Shown: positions 24,151 through 33,336 of the stretch, piece after piece
Layout of the letters: each line of letters opens with the position of its first letter
Position numbering within the stretch: position 1 is the stretch's first letter
DNA from: CAMTWB01 sp037441775
GTDB lineage: Bacteria > Desulfobacterota > Syntrophia > Syntrophales > CAMTWB01
Length of the DNA: 64,000 bases
Assembly: GCA_037441775.1 (NCBI GenBank)
Contig: JBBIRO010000010.1
Coordinates: 20,884 to 84,883, forward strand
Direction: 5' to 3'
The notes under the pieces: model-generated
The model's input: only the letters and a program-made list of their open reading frames with translations
Databases searched by the model: none
What the model was told of the DNA's origin: nothing
Position numbers and translations under genes: made by a program

Positions 24151-24187
24151 CACAGCTTACTTTTCACTGACTTTTTGCGGGTTCATC

Positions 24188-24613
24188 ATGGCTGAGCAGG
24201 TGATAATAAGAACCGTTTCCCGGTTGATGATTCCATTTATCCAGCTCTTTGCTTTCTATGTAATTGCCCACGGCGAGCTGGGACCGGGTGGAGGTTTTCA
24301 GGGAGGAGTGATTCTGGGGGCGAGCTTTATCCTCCATGCGTTGGTTTTCGGCATTCCCGCAGGCCGCGCAAGACTCTCCCGGGGCGTCAGCGATTTTTTC
24401 AGCCCCACGGGGGTATTCATCTATGCGGCAATCGGCCTCTTGTGCATCCTGGGTGGCGGCCTCTATCTGGAATATGGCCGGCTTCCCCTGGTGGGCAATG
24501 AAATCATGGCAAGCCAACTGGGCATCTACGGCATTGAAATCGGCGTCGGCATTACTGTTTCGGCGATTATGGTCACCTTGTTTTTTGAAACGGCGCAGCG
24601 TGAAGATGATTGA
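24188..24613 (+). CDS. mrpB: Mrp antiporter subunit B (MrpB)
   Basis: From the ATG at 24188 the protein has 141 residues and four membrane helices. The signature AHGELGPGGGFQGGVILGAS is diagnostic of MrpB/MnhB/MbhF. An upstream TTG frame would read through the inverted-repeat element and is not credible. No strong ribosome site is visible, perhaps because the repeat element sits just upstream. It overlaps mrpC by eight bases. Confidence 0.92.
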   Translation: MAEQVIIRTVSRLMIPFIQLFAFYVIAHGELGPGGGFQGGVILGASFILHALVFGIPAGRARLSRGVSDFFSPTGVFIYAAIGLLCILGGGLYLEYGRLPLVGNEIMASQLGIYGIEIGVGITVSAIMVTLFFETAQREDD

Positions 24614-24992
24614 ACTTATTGCCGGCAAATACAATTACTGGATATATATCACTCTGATGATGATTGGCTTCTACGCGGTCATCGCCAAGGGCAACCTGAT
24701 CAAGAAGATCATTGGCCTCAATATCTTTCAAACGGCAGTCTTCCTTTTTTATATCTCGCTTGCGGTCAGAAAGGGAAGCACGGCGCCGATTCTGATCCAA
24801 AGTACCTACGGCGCCCTCACCCCGGAGACGGCGACCTATACCAACCCCCTGCCGCATGTTCTCATCCTGACCGCGATTGTCGTGGGCGTTAGCGTCACCG
24901 CCGTGGCCCTGGCCCTGGCAATTAGAATTTACCGCGCCTACGGCACCCTTGATGAGCATAAGATAGCGCGAATGGAGCAGGAAGCTAAATGA
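24606..24992 (+). CDS. mrpC: Mrp antiporter subunit C (MrpC, NuoK-like)
   Basis: The 128-residue protein starts at the ATG at 24606 and has three helices. It has KKIIGLNIFQTAVFLFYISL and, after a short loop, NPLPHVLILTAIVVGVSVTAVALAL, typical of MrpC and related to NuoK. The longer open frame in this register begins inside mrpB and is antisense-like noise. It ends in an ATGA overlap with mrpD. Confidence 0.93.
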   Translation: MIELIAGKYNYWIYITLMMIGFYAVIAKGNLIKKIIGLNIFQTAVFLFYISLAVRKGSTAPILIQSTYGALTPETATYTNPLPHVLILTAIVVGVSVTAVALALAIRIYRAYGTLDEHKIARMEQEAK

Positions 24993-26476
24993 GTTCCCAT
25001 TTTCCCATTTTACTAGTCCTGTTCCCTCTCTTCGGCGCCCTCTTGACCTTTTTCTCGGGGCTGACCAGACAAAAATGGGCCTGGTATATCGCCATCCTGG
25101 CCACCTTCCTCTCTTTTGCCATTTCCCTGGATCTGCTTTTTTCGGTCCACACCAATGGCCGCATCAGTTACCACCTGGGAGGCTGGGCGCCGCCCTGGGG
25201 CATCGAGTATGTAGTGGATATCTTCTCCGGTTACGTTCTGGTTGTCGTCGCCTTCATTTCCCTGATGATCGCCATTTTTTCCGGTGAATATGTAAAGAAA
25301 CAGATCGGCCCGGAGCGGGAAACAAATTTCTTTGCAATATACTTGCTGCTGGTCACCGGTCTTTTAGGAATGGTCATCACCGGAGATATATTCAATGTTT
25401 ACGTATTTCTAGAAATAGCATCCCTCTCTGGGTACGCACTAGTTGCGGTGGGAAAGAAAAAGGGCGCGATCGTCGCGAGTTACAATTACCTTATTTTGGG
25501 GACCATCGGCGCGGTCTTCGTTCTTTTGGGAATCGGCCATCTCTACATGGTGACCGGAACCCTTAATATGGCGGACCTGCAGGAGCGGCTGCCCGCTCTT
25601 TACCATTCCCGGGTGGTCTTGACCGCTTTTGTCTTTTTCGTCATCGGCTTTGGCCTGAAATTTGCCCTGTTTCCGCTGCACACCTGGCTTTTGAGCGCCC
25701 ATTCGCTGGCGCCGTCAGCGGTTAGCGCCATCCTGGCGGCGGCGGTGTTGAAGGTAAATCTTTACGCCCTGATGCGGGTTATGTTCACCGTTTTTACCCC
25801 GGCCTTCATCTATGAAACTGTTCCTATTGCCGAGATCTTATTTATAATCGCCCCCATCGCCATTATTCTCAGTTCCGTCATGGCCCTGGCGCAGACGAAC
25901 ATTAAGCGGATGCTGGCCTATTCGAGCATCGGCCAGATCGGTTATATCGTTCTGGGGATTGCCCTGGCCAACGAGACGGCGCTGACGGGAAGCCTGCTGC
26001 ACATTCTCAACCATGCCCTGATGAAGGGCGGGCTCTTCCTCATCGCCGGGGTAATCATTTACCAGACGGACCGTTACCATATAACGGACTGGAAGGGACT
26101 TGGTAAAACCATGCCGCTGACGATGATTACCTTTACCATTTGTGGCCTGTCGATGATCGGTGTGCCCCTGACGGTGGGATTTGTCAGCAAGTGGTTTCTG
26201 GCCGTGGGCGCGCTTGAGGCCGGTCGCTGGTATTTCATCCCGGTCATCCTGGCCAGTTCCCTCCTGACCGCCATGTATTTCTGGCGGATTATCGAATGGG
26301 GCTACTTTCACGAGCCGGACGATCCCGCCGATGCGGCCGACCGCTGCGCCGTTCCCTGGGGAATGATGAACCCCATCATGCTGATCGCCTTTCTTATCGT
26401 TTTCTTCGGCGTGTTCGCTTCAATACCGCAGGAACTGGCACACAAGGCCGCGGTGATGCTCCTTGGGGTTAGATAA
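24989..26476 (+). CDS. mrpD: Mrp antiporter subunit D (MrpD)
   Basis: The 495-residue protein has about 14 helices. It has all the expected channel charges: TM5 Glu142 (NVYVFLEIASLSGYALVA), TM7 Lys224 (FGLKFALFPLHTWLLSAHS) and TM8 Lys255 (AAAVLKVNLYALMRV). LSAHSLAPSAVSAILAA and QTNIKRMLAYSSIGQIGYIVLG fit MrpD. It is the core ion-conducting subunit of the antiporter. The next gene starts at its stop codon. Confidence 0.93.
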   Translation: MSSHFPILLVLFPLFGALLTFFSGLTRQKWAWYIAILATFLSFAISLDLLFSVHTNGRISYHLGGWAPPWGIEYVVDIFSGYVLVVVAFISLMIAIFSGEYVKKQIGPERETNFFAIYLLLVTGLLGMVITGDIFNVYVFLEIASLSGYALVAVGKKKGAIVASYNYLILGTIGAVFVLLGIGHLYMVTGTLNMADLQERLPALYHSRVVLTAFVFFVIGFGLKFALFPLHTWLLSAHSLAPSAVSAILAAAVLKVNLYALMRVMFTVFTPAFIYETVPIAEILFIIAPIAIILSSVMALAQTNIKRMLAYSSIGQIGYIVLGIALANETALTGSLLHILNHALMKGGLFLIAGVIIYQTDRYHITDWKGLGKTMPLTMITFTICGLSMIGVPLTVGFVSKWFLAVGALEAGRWYFIPVILASSLLTAMYFWRIIEWGYFHEPDDPADAADRCAVPWGMMNPIMLIAFLIVFFGVFASIPQELAHKAAVMLLGVR

Positions 26477-28005
26477 TGGAAATGGTTTCTTCACCCCTGC
26501 CCCTGTATGCCATCGCCACCTCTCTGGTTGCGGCGGGACTGATCCGATTGTCACATAACCACGTTAACCTCCGGGAGTTTTGGACGATCGGCGCGGCCCT
26601 GATCAAGTTCTCGCTGGTTGCGGTTATGCTCCGTCATGTTTTGGCCGGCCAGAGTCTCTCTTATCACGTCTTCACTGTTCTTCCCGGTCTGGATATCGCC
26701 TTTAAAGTCGATCCGCTGGGCATTTTTTTCGCATTTACCGCGTCCCTGCTCTGGATAGTTACGTCCTTCTATTCGATCGGTTACGTCCGGGCGCTGGATG
26801 AACACGCCCAGACCAGGTATTTCAGTTTCTTTGCGATTGCCCTGGCGGCGACGATGGGGGTCGCCTTTGCCGCCAACCTCTTTACCGCCTTCATCTTTTA
26901 CGAGATCATCACCTTCTGCACCTTCCCTTTGGTAGCACACAAGCAAACTCCGGAGGCCATCGGCGGTGCCAGAAGATACTTGACATATCTATTGGGAACC
27001 TCCGTGGCCTTCCAGCTTCCGGCATTATTCCTCGTCTATTTCGCCGCCGGAACCCTTGATTTTGCCGCCGGAGGAATCATGGCTGGCAAGGGCTCGGATA
27101 CCCTGATCATCGTAACCTTCGCCCTCTTCATTGCCGGGATTGCCAAGGCCGCCGTGATGCCGTTTCACTCCTGGCTGCCCGCCGCGATGGTGGCCCCCAC
27201 GCCGGTGAGCGCCCTCTTACATGCGGTCGCCGTGGTCAAGACGGGTGTATTTATGATCTTAAGAGTGGTGCTGGATGTCTTTGGCATCGAACTCTTAGGC
27301 GACATCGGCCTGGGAACCATCCTGGCCTATGTGGCCTCTTTCACCATTGTGGTCTCGTCAGTAATTGCCTTAAGGCAGGACAACCTCAAGGCTCGCTTGG
27401 CCTATTCCACAATCAGCCAGTTGTCTTACGTGGTACTTGGCGCGGCCCTTTTGGCCCCGGCGGCGGTTACGGGCGGCATCATGCATATCGTACTCCACGC
27501 CTTCGGCAAGATCACCCTGTTCTTCACTGCGGGTGCCATCTATGTAGCCGCCCACAAGACAAAAGTAAGCGAGCTCGACGGCATCGGCCGTACCATGCCT
27601 GTTACCATGGCCGCCTTCACCATCGGCGCCCTGTCGATGATCGGGCTTCCACCTCTGGGCGGTTTCTTGAGCAAATGGTATATTGCCTTAGGGGCTGTTG
27701 AATCTGGCCATTTTCCCATTATCCTCGTGTTGGCTGTAAGCACCATTCTCAACGCCTGTTACTTTATGCCGATTGTCTATTCCGCCTTCTTCAAGCCACC
27801 TAAAAAGGAAACGTCTGGCCATGCCAACCCCGGCCACAGTCACGGCGCAGACGAACATGTTTTCTGGCTATGGCGGAAACTGGGCATCCAGGAAGCGCCG
27901 CCCCTGATGGTCGCAGCACTGACCTTCACGGCGGCGGGAACAATTCTGCTCTTTTTTGTTCCCGGGGACTTCCTTAAACTGGCGCAGTTTATCGTCGGCG
28001 GATAG
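26476..28005 (+). CDS. MrpD/MrpA-N-like antiporter subunit, paralogue of the complex I block
   Basis: The 509-residue protein has Glu143 (FYEIITFCTFPLVAH), Lys224 (GIAKAAVMPFHSWLPAAM), His249 and Lys255 (ALLHAVAVVKTGVF). It matches the 489-residue subunit at 15854-17323 across its length (shared phrases such as LREFW, LDEHAQTRYF and MVAPTPVSALLHAVAVVK). A His-rich loop (HANPGHSHGADEH, about 443-455) is unique to this copy. It probably takes the role of the N-terminal MrpA domain. Start overlaps the mrpD stop. Confidence 0.88.
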   Translation: MEMVSSPLPLYAIATSLVAAGLIRLSHNHVNLREFWTIGAALIKFSLVAVMLRHVLAGQSLSYHVFTVLPGLDIAFKVDPLGIFFAFTASLLWIVTSFYSIGYVRALDEHAQTRYFSFFAIALAATMGVAFAANLFTAFIFYEIITFCTFPLVAHKQTPEAIGGARRYLTYLLGTSVAFQLPALFLVYFAAGTLDFAAGGIMAGKGSDTLIIVTFALFIAGIAKAAVMPFHSWLPAAMVAPTPVSALLHAVAVVKTGVFMILRVVLDVFGIELLGDIGLGTILAYVASFTIVVSSVIALRQDNLKARLAYSTISQLSYVVLGAALLAPAAVTGGIMHIVLHAFGKITLFFTAGAIYVAAHKTKVSELDGIGRTMPVTMAAFTIGALSMIGLPPLGGFLSKWYIALGAVESGHFPIILVLAVSTILNACYFMPIVYSAFFKPPKKETSGHANPGHSHGADEHVFWLWRKLGIQEAPPLMVAALTFTAAGTILLFFVPGDFLKLAQFIVGG

Positions 28006-28015
28006 AGGAGTTAAG

Positions 28016-28192
28016 ATGAAGCGGAGTTTGACTCAATCGAAAAGGAAAGGCCGCGAGGTGCGCGAAATGCCGCGGCATAAGGAACTCCAGGAGCTCTCCC
28101 ATGCCGCCGTTCCCGGTTACCGCGGTGCCTTTTATATCGTCTTTGCCGCAGGCACAGCCTACCTGGCCTTGATCCTGCTTGCAACCTTATGA
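28016..28192 (+). CDS. Small single-helix membrane protein in the Mrp operon
   Basis: The ATG at 28016 follows GAGGAG with good spacing. The 58-residue product has a basic N-terminus (MKRSLTQSKRKGREVREMPR) and one hydrophobic helix at the end (AFYIVFAAGTAYLALILL). I do not recognise a family. It has no counterpart in the complex I cluster, where the two flanking genes are directly adjacent. It may be an accessory subunit. Confidence 0.65.
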   Translation: MKRSLTQSKRKGREVREMPRHKELQELSHAAVPGYRGAFYIVFAAGTAYLALILLATL

Positions 28193-28205
28193 AGGAGCCC
28201 CCCAG

Positions 28206-28478
28206 GTGAAGAAAAAAAGTAACCAGGCCGAACCCGGAAAAGTTTATCTGTTCGATCAGCCTAAGAACGTAAAGAGGCTGTTGTGGTCGCTCTACATAAG
28301 TTTGGCGCTCCTTATCATCGTCGATTTTTTTATTCCCAAGCATCCCTACTTTCCCTGGGAGGAGTATCCATCCTTTTACGCCACTTACGGCTTTGTTTCC
28401 TGCGTGCTCTTGGTGCTTGTCGCCAAATACGCCTTGCGAAAAATTGTGAAAAGGAGCGAAGATTACTATGATCGGTAA
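28206..28478 (+). CDS. Small two-helix membrane protein in the Mrp operon
   Basis: Start is placed at the GTG at 28206, eight bases after GAAGGAG. The 90-residue product has a basic N-terminus, helices at about 31-47 and 60-78, and the tail KRSEDYYDR. This plan and the tail match the 82-residue protein of the complex I cluster (tail KDEDFYG). Both lie directly before the long antiporter-like subunit. It overlaps that gene by 11 bases. Function unknown. Confidence 0.72.
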   Translation: MKKKSNQAEPGKVYLFDQPKNVKRLLWSLYISLALLIIVDFFIPKHPYFPWEEYPSFYATYGFVSCVLLVLVAKYALRKIVKRSEDYYDR

Positions 28479-30264
28479 TATTCCTCCCGCTTTCGTCCTT
28501 ATTTTGGGCGCCCTCGTCATCCCCTTTCTGAAAAACAGGCTGCTTAGAAACAGCTATATCCTTCTTTTGCCGGTACTGTCGTTTTGGAATATCCTCAGCC
28601 TTCCCCAGGGTATTGAAAGCTTACGCTTTGCTTTTCTTGGCTACGACCTGATCCTGGCCCGAGCGGACGGTCTTGCGCTGCCCTTCGGCTACATCTTTTC
28701 GTTGGCCGCCTTAATCGGCGCCATCTATTCGATCCACGGACCCAGTGACGAACATGTCGCGGCAATGCTCTACGGCGGCAGCGCGGTGGGGGCGGTCTTT
28801 GCCGGCGACTGGCTGACCCTCTTTTTCTTCTGGGAGATTATGGCGCTCGCGGCCGCCTATTTGGTATGGGCCGGCCGGACGCCAGCCTCCTATCAGGCGG
28901 GCCTGCGGTACCTCCTGGTTCACCTTTTCGGTGGTCTATGCCTTTTGATGGGAATCGTTATACACGTGCAGCAAACCGGATCCCTTGCGTTCACCGCCCT
29001 GGGGCTTTTTGGCCCGGCGTCTTATCTAATCCTGCTGGGCTTCGGCATTAACGCCGCCTTCCCCCTGCTTCACGCCTGGCTGCCCGACGCCTACCCGGAG
29101 GCTTCCGCGACCGGAACGGTTTTTTTGAGCGCCTTCACCACAAAAACCGCCGTCTATGTTTTGGCCCGCTCCTTTGCCGGCGTGGAAATTCTCATCTGGA
29201 TCGGCGCCGCGATGGTGGCCTTCCCCATTTTTTATGCGGTAATCGAAAATAACATGCGCCGAGTGTTATCTTACAGCCTGATCAATCAAGTGGGCTTTAT
29301 GGTGGTGGGTATAGGCATCGGCACGGAACTGGCGATAAATGGCACGGTTGCGCATGCCTTTTCCCATATTCTCTACAAGGCACTGCTTTTCATGTCGATG
29401 GGGGCGGTTTTGCACCAAACCGGCAAGGTCAACGCGACCGACCTGGGCGGGCTCTACCGGACGATGCCGCTCACCGCTATTTTATGTATCATCGGGGCGG
29501 CTTCCATCTCCGGGGTGCCTCTATTCAGCGGCTTCGTGAGCAAGGCAATGGTCATCAGCGCGGCCGGAATCGGCAGCCTAGGTTTCATCTGGTTTGTGCT
29601 GATCTTTGCCTCCGCCGGCGTCTTTCATCACTCAGGAATCAAAATCCCGTTTTTCGCCTTTTTCGGCCATGACTCGGGACTAAGACCGAAAGAGGCGCCG
29701 CTCAATATGCTAATCGCGATGGGGATCGCGGCCTTTTTCTGTATCGCCATCGGCATCTTCCCCGGCTACCTCTATTCCATCCTTCCCTACCCGGTGGACT
29801 ATGTCCCCTATACGGCCGCTCATGTGGTGGACCAGCTTCAGCTTTTGTTTTTCTCCGCCCTTGCCTTTACGCTCCTGATTCTTTCGGGAATATATCCGGC
29901 GGAAATGAGATGCGTCAACCTGGATGCTGATTGGCTCTACCGGAAGGGGGCCAGGGCCTTCCTGTACCTCGTGAACAATCCCCTGGCGAAACTCGGGGCG
30001 GCTTTGAACCGGCTGGTTTTCAACCTGATTCCAGGCGGTTTCTTGAATTTCAGCCGGGATCCACAATCGAGTATCAGAATTGCCGCCGAAGAGATGTTGC
30101 GTGCCGGGAGCTCTGCCGACCGGCAGGCCTATCTGACAACCAAAATCAGCGAGGAGCGGGCGAAATATCCTCATAACCTCAAGAAGCACTGGACTGTCGC
30201 GCCAACGGCCACCTGGATCGTGCTTTTGCTTTTGGCCTACCTGAGCGTCTACTACTTCTTGTAA
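28468..30264 (+). CDS. Long antiporter-like subunit, last gene of the Mrp operon
   Basis: The 598-residue protein is the paralogue of 13859-15613. Shared features: TM5 Glu123 (FFWEIMALAAAYLVW), LLHAWLPDAYPEASATG, TM8 Lys226 (SAFTTKTAVYVLAR), HAFSHILYKALLFM. It also has Asn195 at the TM7 lysine position (GFGINAAFPL). Its C-terminal region (after NLDADWLYRKGA, about 488) differs from the complex I copy: a longer charged segment and a final helix, without the NuoL-like LQTGQ motif. It is likely a structural or altered ion-path subunit. Confidence 0.84.
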   Translation: MIGNIPPAFVLILGALVIPFLKNRLLRNSYILLLPVLSFWNILSLPQGIESLRFAFLGYDLILARADGLALPFGYIFSLAALIGAIYSIHGPSDEHVAAMLYGGSAVGAVFAGDWLTLFFFWEIMALAAAYLVWAGRTPASYQAGLRYLLVHLFGGLCLLMGIVIHVQQTGSLAFTALGLFGPASYLILLGFGINAAFPLLHAWLPDAYPEASATGTVFLSAFTTKTAVYVLARSFAGVEILIWIGAAMVAFPIFYAVIENNMRRVLSYSLINQVGFMVVGIGIGTELAINGTVAHAFSHILYKALLFMSMGAVLHQTGKVNATDLGGLYRTMPLTAILCIIGAASISGVPLFSGFVSKAMVISAAGIGSLGFIWFVLIFASAGVFHHSGIKIPFFAFFGHDSGLRPKEAPLNMLIAMGIAAFFCIAIGIFPGYLYSILPYPVDYVPYTAAHVVDQLQLLFFSALAFTLLILSGIYPAEMRCVNLDADWLYRKGARAFLYLVNNPLAKLGAALNRLVFNLIPGGFLNFSRDPQSSIRIAAEEMLRAGSSADRQAYLTTKISEERAKYPHNLKKHWTVAPTATWIVLLLLAYLSVYYFL

Positions 30265-30298
30265 ACCTAAACCCTACCCAATTTCGGCAACCTTGCTT

Positions 30299-33274
30299 TC
30301 AGAGGAGGCTTTCGATGCTCAGACCGGCGATGGCGGCCTGAGCTGCCACCAAGTCATCGTGATTGCCGTAGATGCCGGTATTTGCCCCGGCTATAGCCTC
30401 TGCCAGCCAGGAATCGGCCGCCTGCCTTATGTATGCGGCATCAGCCGCCAATATCCGGCGGCGGAATTTGTCGCGCTCATGGTCATCAAGATCGCTGAAG
30501 TGGCGAATCAAAGCCGTATAGCCGCGGCCCGCGGGATCTGATGGCCGATCGAGGCCGGCAATCGTCCCGATGATGGCCTGATCCAGTTCCTGACGGGTCA
30601 TCAGGTTATTACTCAGATACTGACCGGCCTGGCGGTAGGCCTCCAGAGTCTCCCCTATATGGGGGTCTCGGTACGACATCAGGGCAAAGACGCCGTTTAA
30701 GGGCTCATAGACCGCCATAGCCCCGTAAGCTCCGCCCTGAACGCGGATCTTCTGATAGAGGTAGCCGGTGGCTAAAAAGCGCGCGATAATTGTCAGGTAT
30801 GGGGAGCGGGGATCGCTGTACAGCGGGGCGGCCGCTGCCTGGGCGACATAAGATACCTGGCTTGGCAAAAAAACACCCTGACGGATGGGTCGGGGAAAGC
30901 CAGTCTCAGAAATCGCTTCACTCCGGTCGCCGGGCGGCAGACGATTGAGCAATGTCCCCAGGGCGCCGGTCATCAGGTCCAGCCCCTCCCGATCGGCGGT
31001 CAAGTTGATCAACAGGCGGTCCCGACCAAAAATTCGCCCACGCAGTTGGGCTAGAACCTGTGCCAGCCCCGCTGTACTTTGGGGCAAATCCCTGCTAATC
31101 TCGTTGAGGAATCTAAGCTGGGTCCGGCCGTGCCACTGTTCGTCCCTCAGGCAGGAGAGGCTCAGCCCCGCCGCAGCGCTGCGCCTGGCGAAAATATGAC
31201 CCGAAGGAATCACCGCCGCCTGGAGGTCGTTGCGCTTTTCCAGGACAAGCTCGCTCATCCGTTCCTGATGCGTCAGATCACCGGCGCACAACAGGTCAGC
31301 CAGCACCCCCATTACCGCGTCAACGTTACGATAGAGGAATTTCACTCGCATGATGTACTTTTGCCATACCCTTGTGCCCGTCTGGTTCAGGCCCGCGGCG
31401 AGATTATAGCCGATTCCACCTGCCGTAAGCGCAATCCGTTTGGCCATCTCCTCATAGGTAAAATCGCCCGCCCCCATATTAAGGGTGATCTTTCCCAAAA
31501 GGGGCAGGTACTGATGGAGGGCATCCGGAATATCGTCAACGTCGAAAGCCAGGTCGAGATAGCCGATGCCGTTGGTGAATATTTCGTGGTTAAGTACTGG
31601 AACCGCGGCAATTTCACCCCGAACAGTGGGAATGCGGTCTGCCTGGGGAGATATCGCCTGGAGAGATAGCCGGGGCAGGCAAGCCGCAACCTCTGGCGGA
31701 TCCGACTCGGCCTGATACTTGCGCAGCCGGATAGCCTCTTGCCTGATGCGCTCCAACTGCCTCGGTGTCTGCGCTGATTTCAACCGCGCCATTTCCTGTT
31801 TTTCTGCCGCAGCCTCTTCCTCCTGAATGGTCCAACTCGGTTGCATCACGGAAAGGACTCGATGCCCGTTGTCCAAGAACCAGGTCTTGATAATATCGGC
31901 AAAGATCCGGGGATTTTCCTCCCACTTGCAACGAATTTTAGCCATCTGCCGGGGAAGGTTGAGACCCGCCAGGGGATCGCCGTCATAGAGCCAGGAATGG
32001 AAAACCCGCCCCATGAGGACAATGCCATAGGGATAGGCGGCGCGCACTATTTCCCGGCCGTGGAACTCGACCTGGTGGAGCACGCCTTCGATAAGCTGCC
32101 GTTCAAAACCGACTTGAGAGGTTTCTCTTAAAGACCGCAGAATTAGCTCTTCGATTGCATCGACCCGATCCGGATCAGCGCCGCGCAGCCCCACGGCAAA
32201 GATAAGCTGCCGCAACTCCCTTTCCAGGCCGGTAACCGGCGACAGGTCCTGACCGAAGCCAGAATCGATGAGAGCTTTTCTCAGGGGAGATGCGGCGTTG
32301 CCCACCAGAGCAGCTATCGCTATTTCTAAAAGCAGGGCTGTTTCGTAATCGGTGTTTTCCGTCAAAAGCCAGGCCATGTTGACGATGGTTTTTGCTTCTT
32401 TAGCCTCTTCCTTTGCCAGGGGATAGCGGGAATAAGTCCTTATTGGCTCCTGACGCCGCTGCTGCAGGGGAATAGAGGAATCAACCGGCGCTCGTTCGAA
32501 TCCGTCGAGTATCTCGGCCAGAAAAGCGAGCTGTTCTTCACTGTCGATGTTGCCGTAGAGGAAAAAGCGGGCGTTCGACGGCACGTAATAGGCGGCATGA
32601 AAGGCCTGCAGCGCCTCATAGGTAAGGCTGGGGATGACCCGTGGGTTGCCGCCGGAGTCAAAGGCATAGGGGTGCTCAAAAAAGATGCCCTCCTGGATGG
32701 CCTTGTACATCAGCGTATCCGGAGAAGAATAGGCCCCCTTCATCTCGTTGTAGACGATGCCGGAGGTTAACAGATCGCCGGCATCGCTTTGCAAGTCGGC
32801 AAATTCCAGATGGTGCCCCTCCTGGAGAAATGTTTCCCGCAACAGCCGTGGCCTAAACACCAAATCCGCGTAAACGCGCGCCAGATTGAAAAAATCCGCC
32901 CGGTTCTGGCTTGCGACCGGATAGATGGTCTTGTCAGGATATGTAAAGGCGTTGATGAAGGTCTGGAGCGATCCCTTCATCAGTTCGTTGAAAACATCCT
33001 TGAGCGGATAGCGCAATGAGCCCGCTAGCACGGCATGTTCCAGGATGTGAGGAGCGCCGGTGGAATCCCGAGGCGGCGTTCGAAAGGCTATAGCAAAGAG
33101 GTTTTCCGGGTCATCGCAGTGCAGGTGCAGCACCTGGGCGCCAGTTGCTTCATGGATCATTTCATAAGCTATGACGCGGATTTCCGGAATGCTCTCGATC
33201 CGCTTCAGCAAAAAACCATGCCGGTATTGCCCGACATGGAGAGAGCCGTACGGTCGTTTTTCTTTGTGGATCAC
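30299..33274 (-). CDS. M16C-family zinc metallopeptidase (PreP/presequence-protease type)
   Basis: The 991-residue protein has the inverted zinc motif HILEH (about 77-81) with the downstream Glu region EMKGAYSS. It has GSLQTFINAFTYPDKTIYPVASQN, which is characteristic of the M16C peptidases PreP, Cym1 and falcilysin. Length fits two clam-shell halves joined by a helical hairpin (about 505-565). C-terminal glycine-rich RVQGGAYGAM is conserved. These enzymes degrade peptides inside a closed chamber. No signal peptide is visible, so it is probably cytoplasmic. GTG start with GGGAGG upstream; it faces the Mrp operon tail to tail. Confidence 0.9.
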   Translation of the reverse strand: MIHKEKRPYGSLHVGQYRHGFLLKRIESIPEIRVIAYEMIHEATGAQVLHLHCDDPENLFAIAFRTPPRDSTGAPHILEHAVLAGSLRYPLKDVFNELMKGSLQTFINAFTYPDKTIYPVASQNRADFFNLARVYADLVFRPRLLRETFLQEGHHLEFADLQSDAGDLLTSGIVYNEMKGAYSSPDTLMYKAIQEGIFFEHPYAFDSGGNPRVIPSLTYEALQAFHAAYYVPSNARFFLYGNIDSEEQLAFLAEILDGFERAPVDSSIPLQQRRQEPIRTYSRYPLAKEEAKEAKTIVNMAWLLTENTDYETALLLEIAIAALVGNAASPLRKALIDSGFGQDLSPVTGLERELRQLIFAVGLRGADPDRVDAIEELILRSLRETSQVGFERQLIEGVLHQVEFHGREIVRAAYPYGIVLMGRVFHSWLYDGDPLAGLNLPRQMAKIRCKWEENPRIFADIIKTWFLDNGHRVLSVMQPSWTIQEEEAAAEKQEMARLKSAQTPRQLERIRQEAIRLRKYQAESDPPEVAACLPRLSLQAISPQADRIPTVRGEIAAVPVLNHEIFTNGIGYLDLAFDVDDIPDALHQYLPLLGKITLNMGAGDFTYEEMAKRIALTAGGIGYNLAAGLNQTGTRVWQKYIMRVKFLYRNVDAVMGVLADLLCAGDLTHQERMSELVLEKRNDLQAAVIPSGHIFARRSAAAGLSLSCLRDEQWHGRTQLRFLNEISRDLPQSTAGLAQVLAQLRGRIFGRDRLLINLTADREGLDLMTGALGTLLNRLPPGDRSEAISETGFPRPIRQGVFLPSQVSYVAQAAAAPLYSDPRSPYLTIIARFLATGYLYQKIRVQGGAYGAMAVYEPLNGVFALMSYRDPHIGETLEAYRQAGQYLSNNLMTRQELDQAIIGTIAGLDRPSDPAGRGYTALIRHFSDLDDHERDKFRRRILAADAAYIRQAADSWLAEAIAGANTGIYGNHDDLVAAQAAIAGLSIESLL

Positions 33275-33336
33275 TGCAACCTCCCTTTTTTAGAAAATTA
33301 CCCCCACGTTTTTCCCGGCCGCGTCATGGCATAACG

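Noticed and set aside
24336..24605. A 90-residue N-terminal extension of MrpC
   Set aside because: It lies inside mrpB in another frame and reads Trp/Ser/Arg-rich noise; MrpC begins at 24606.
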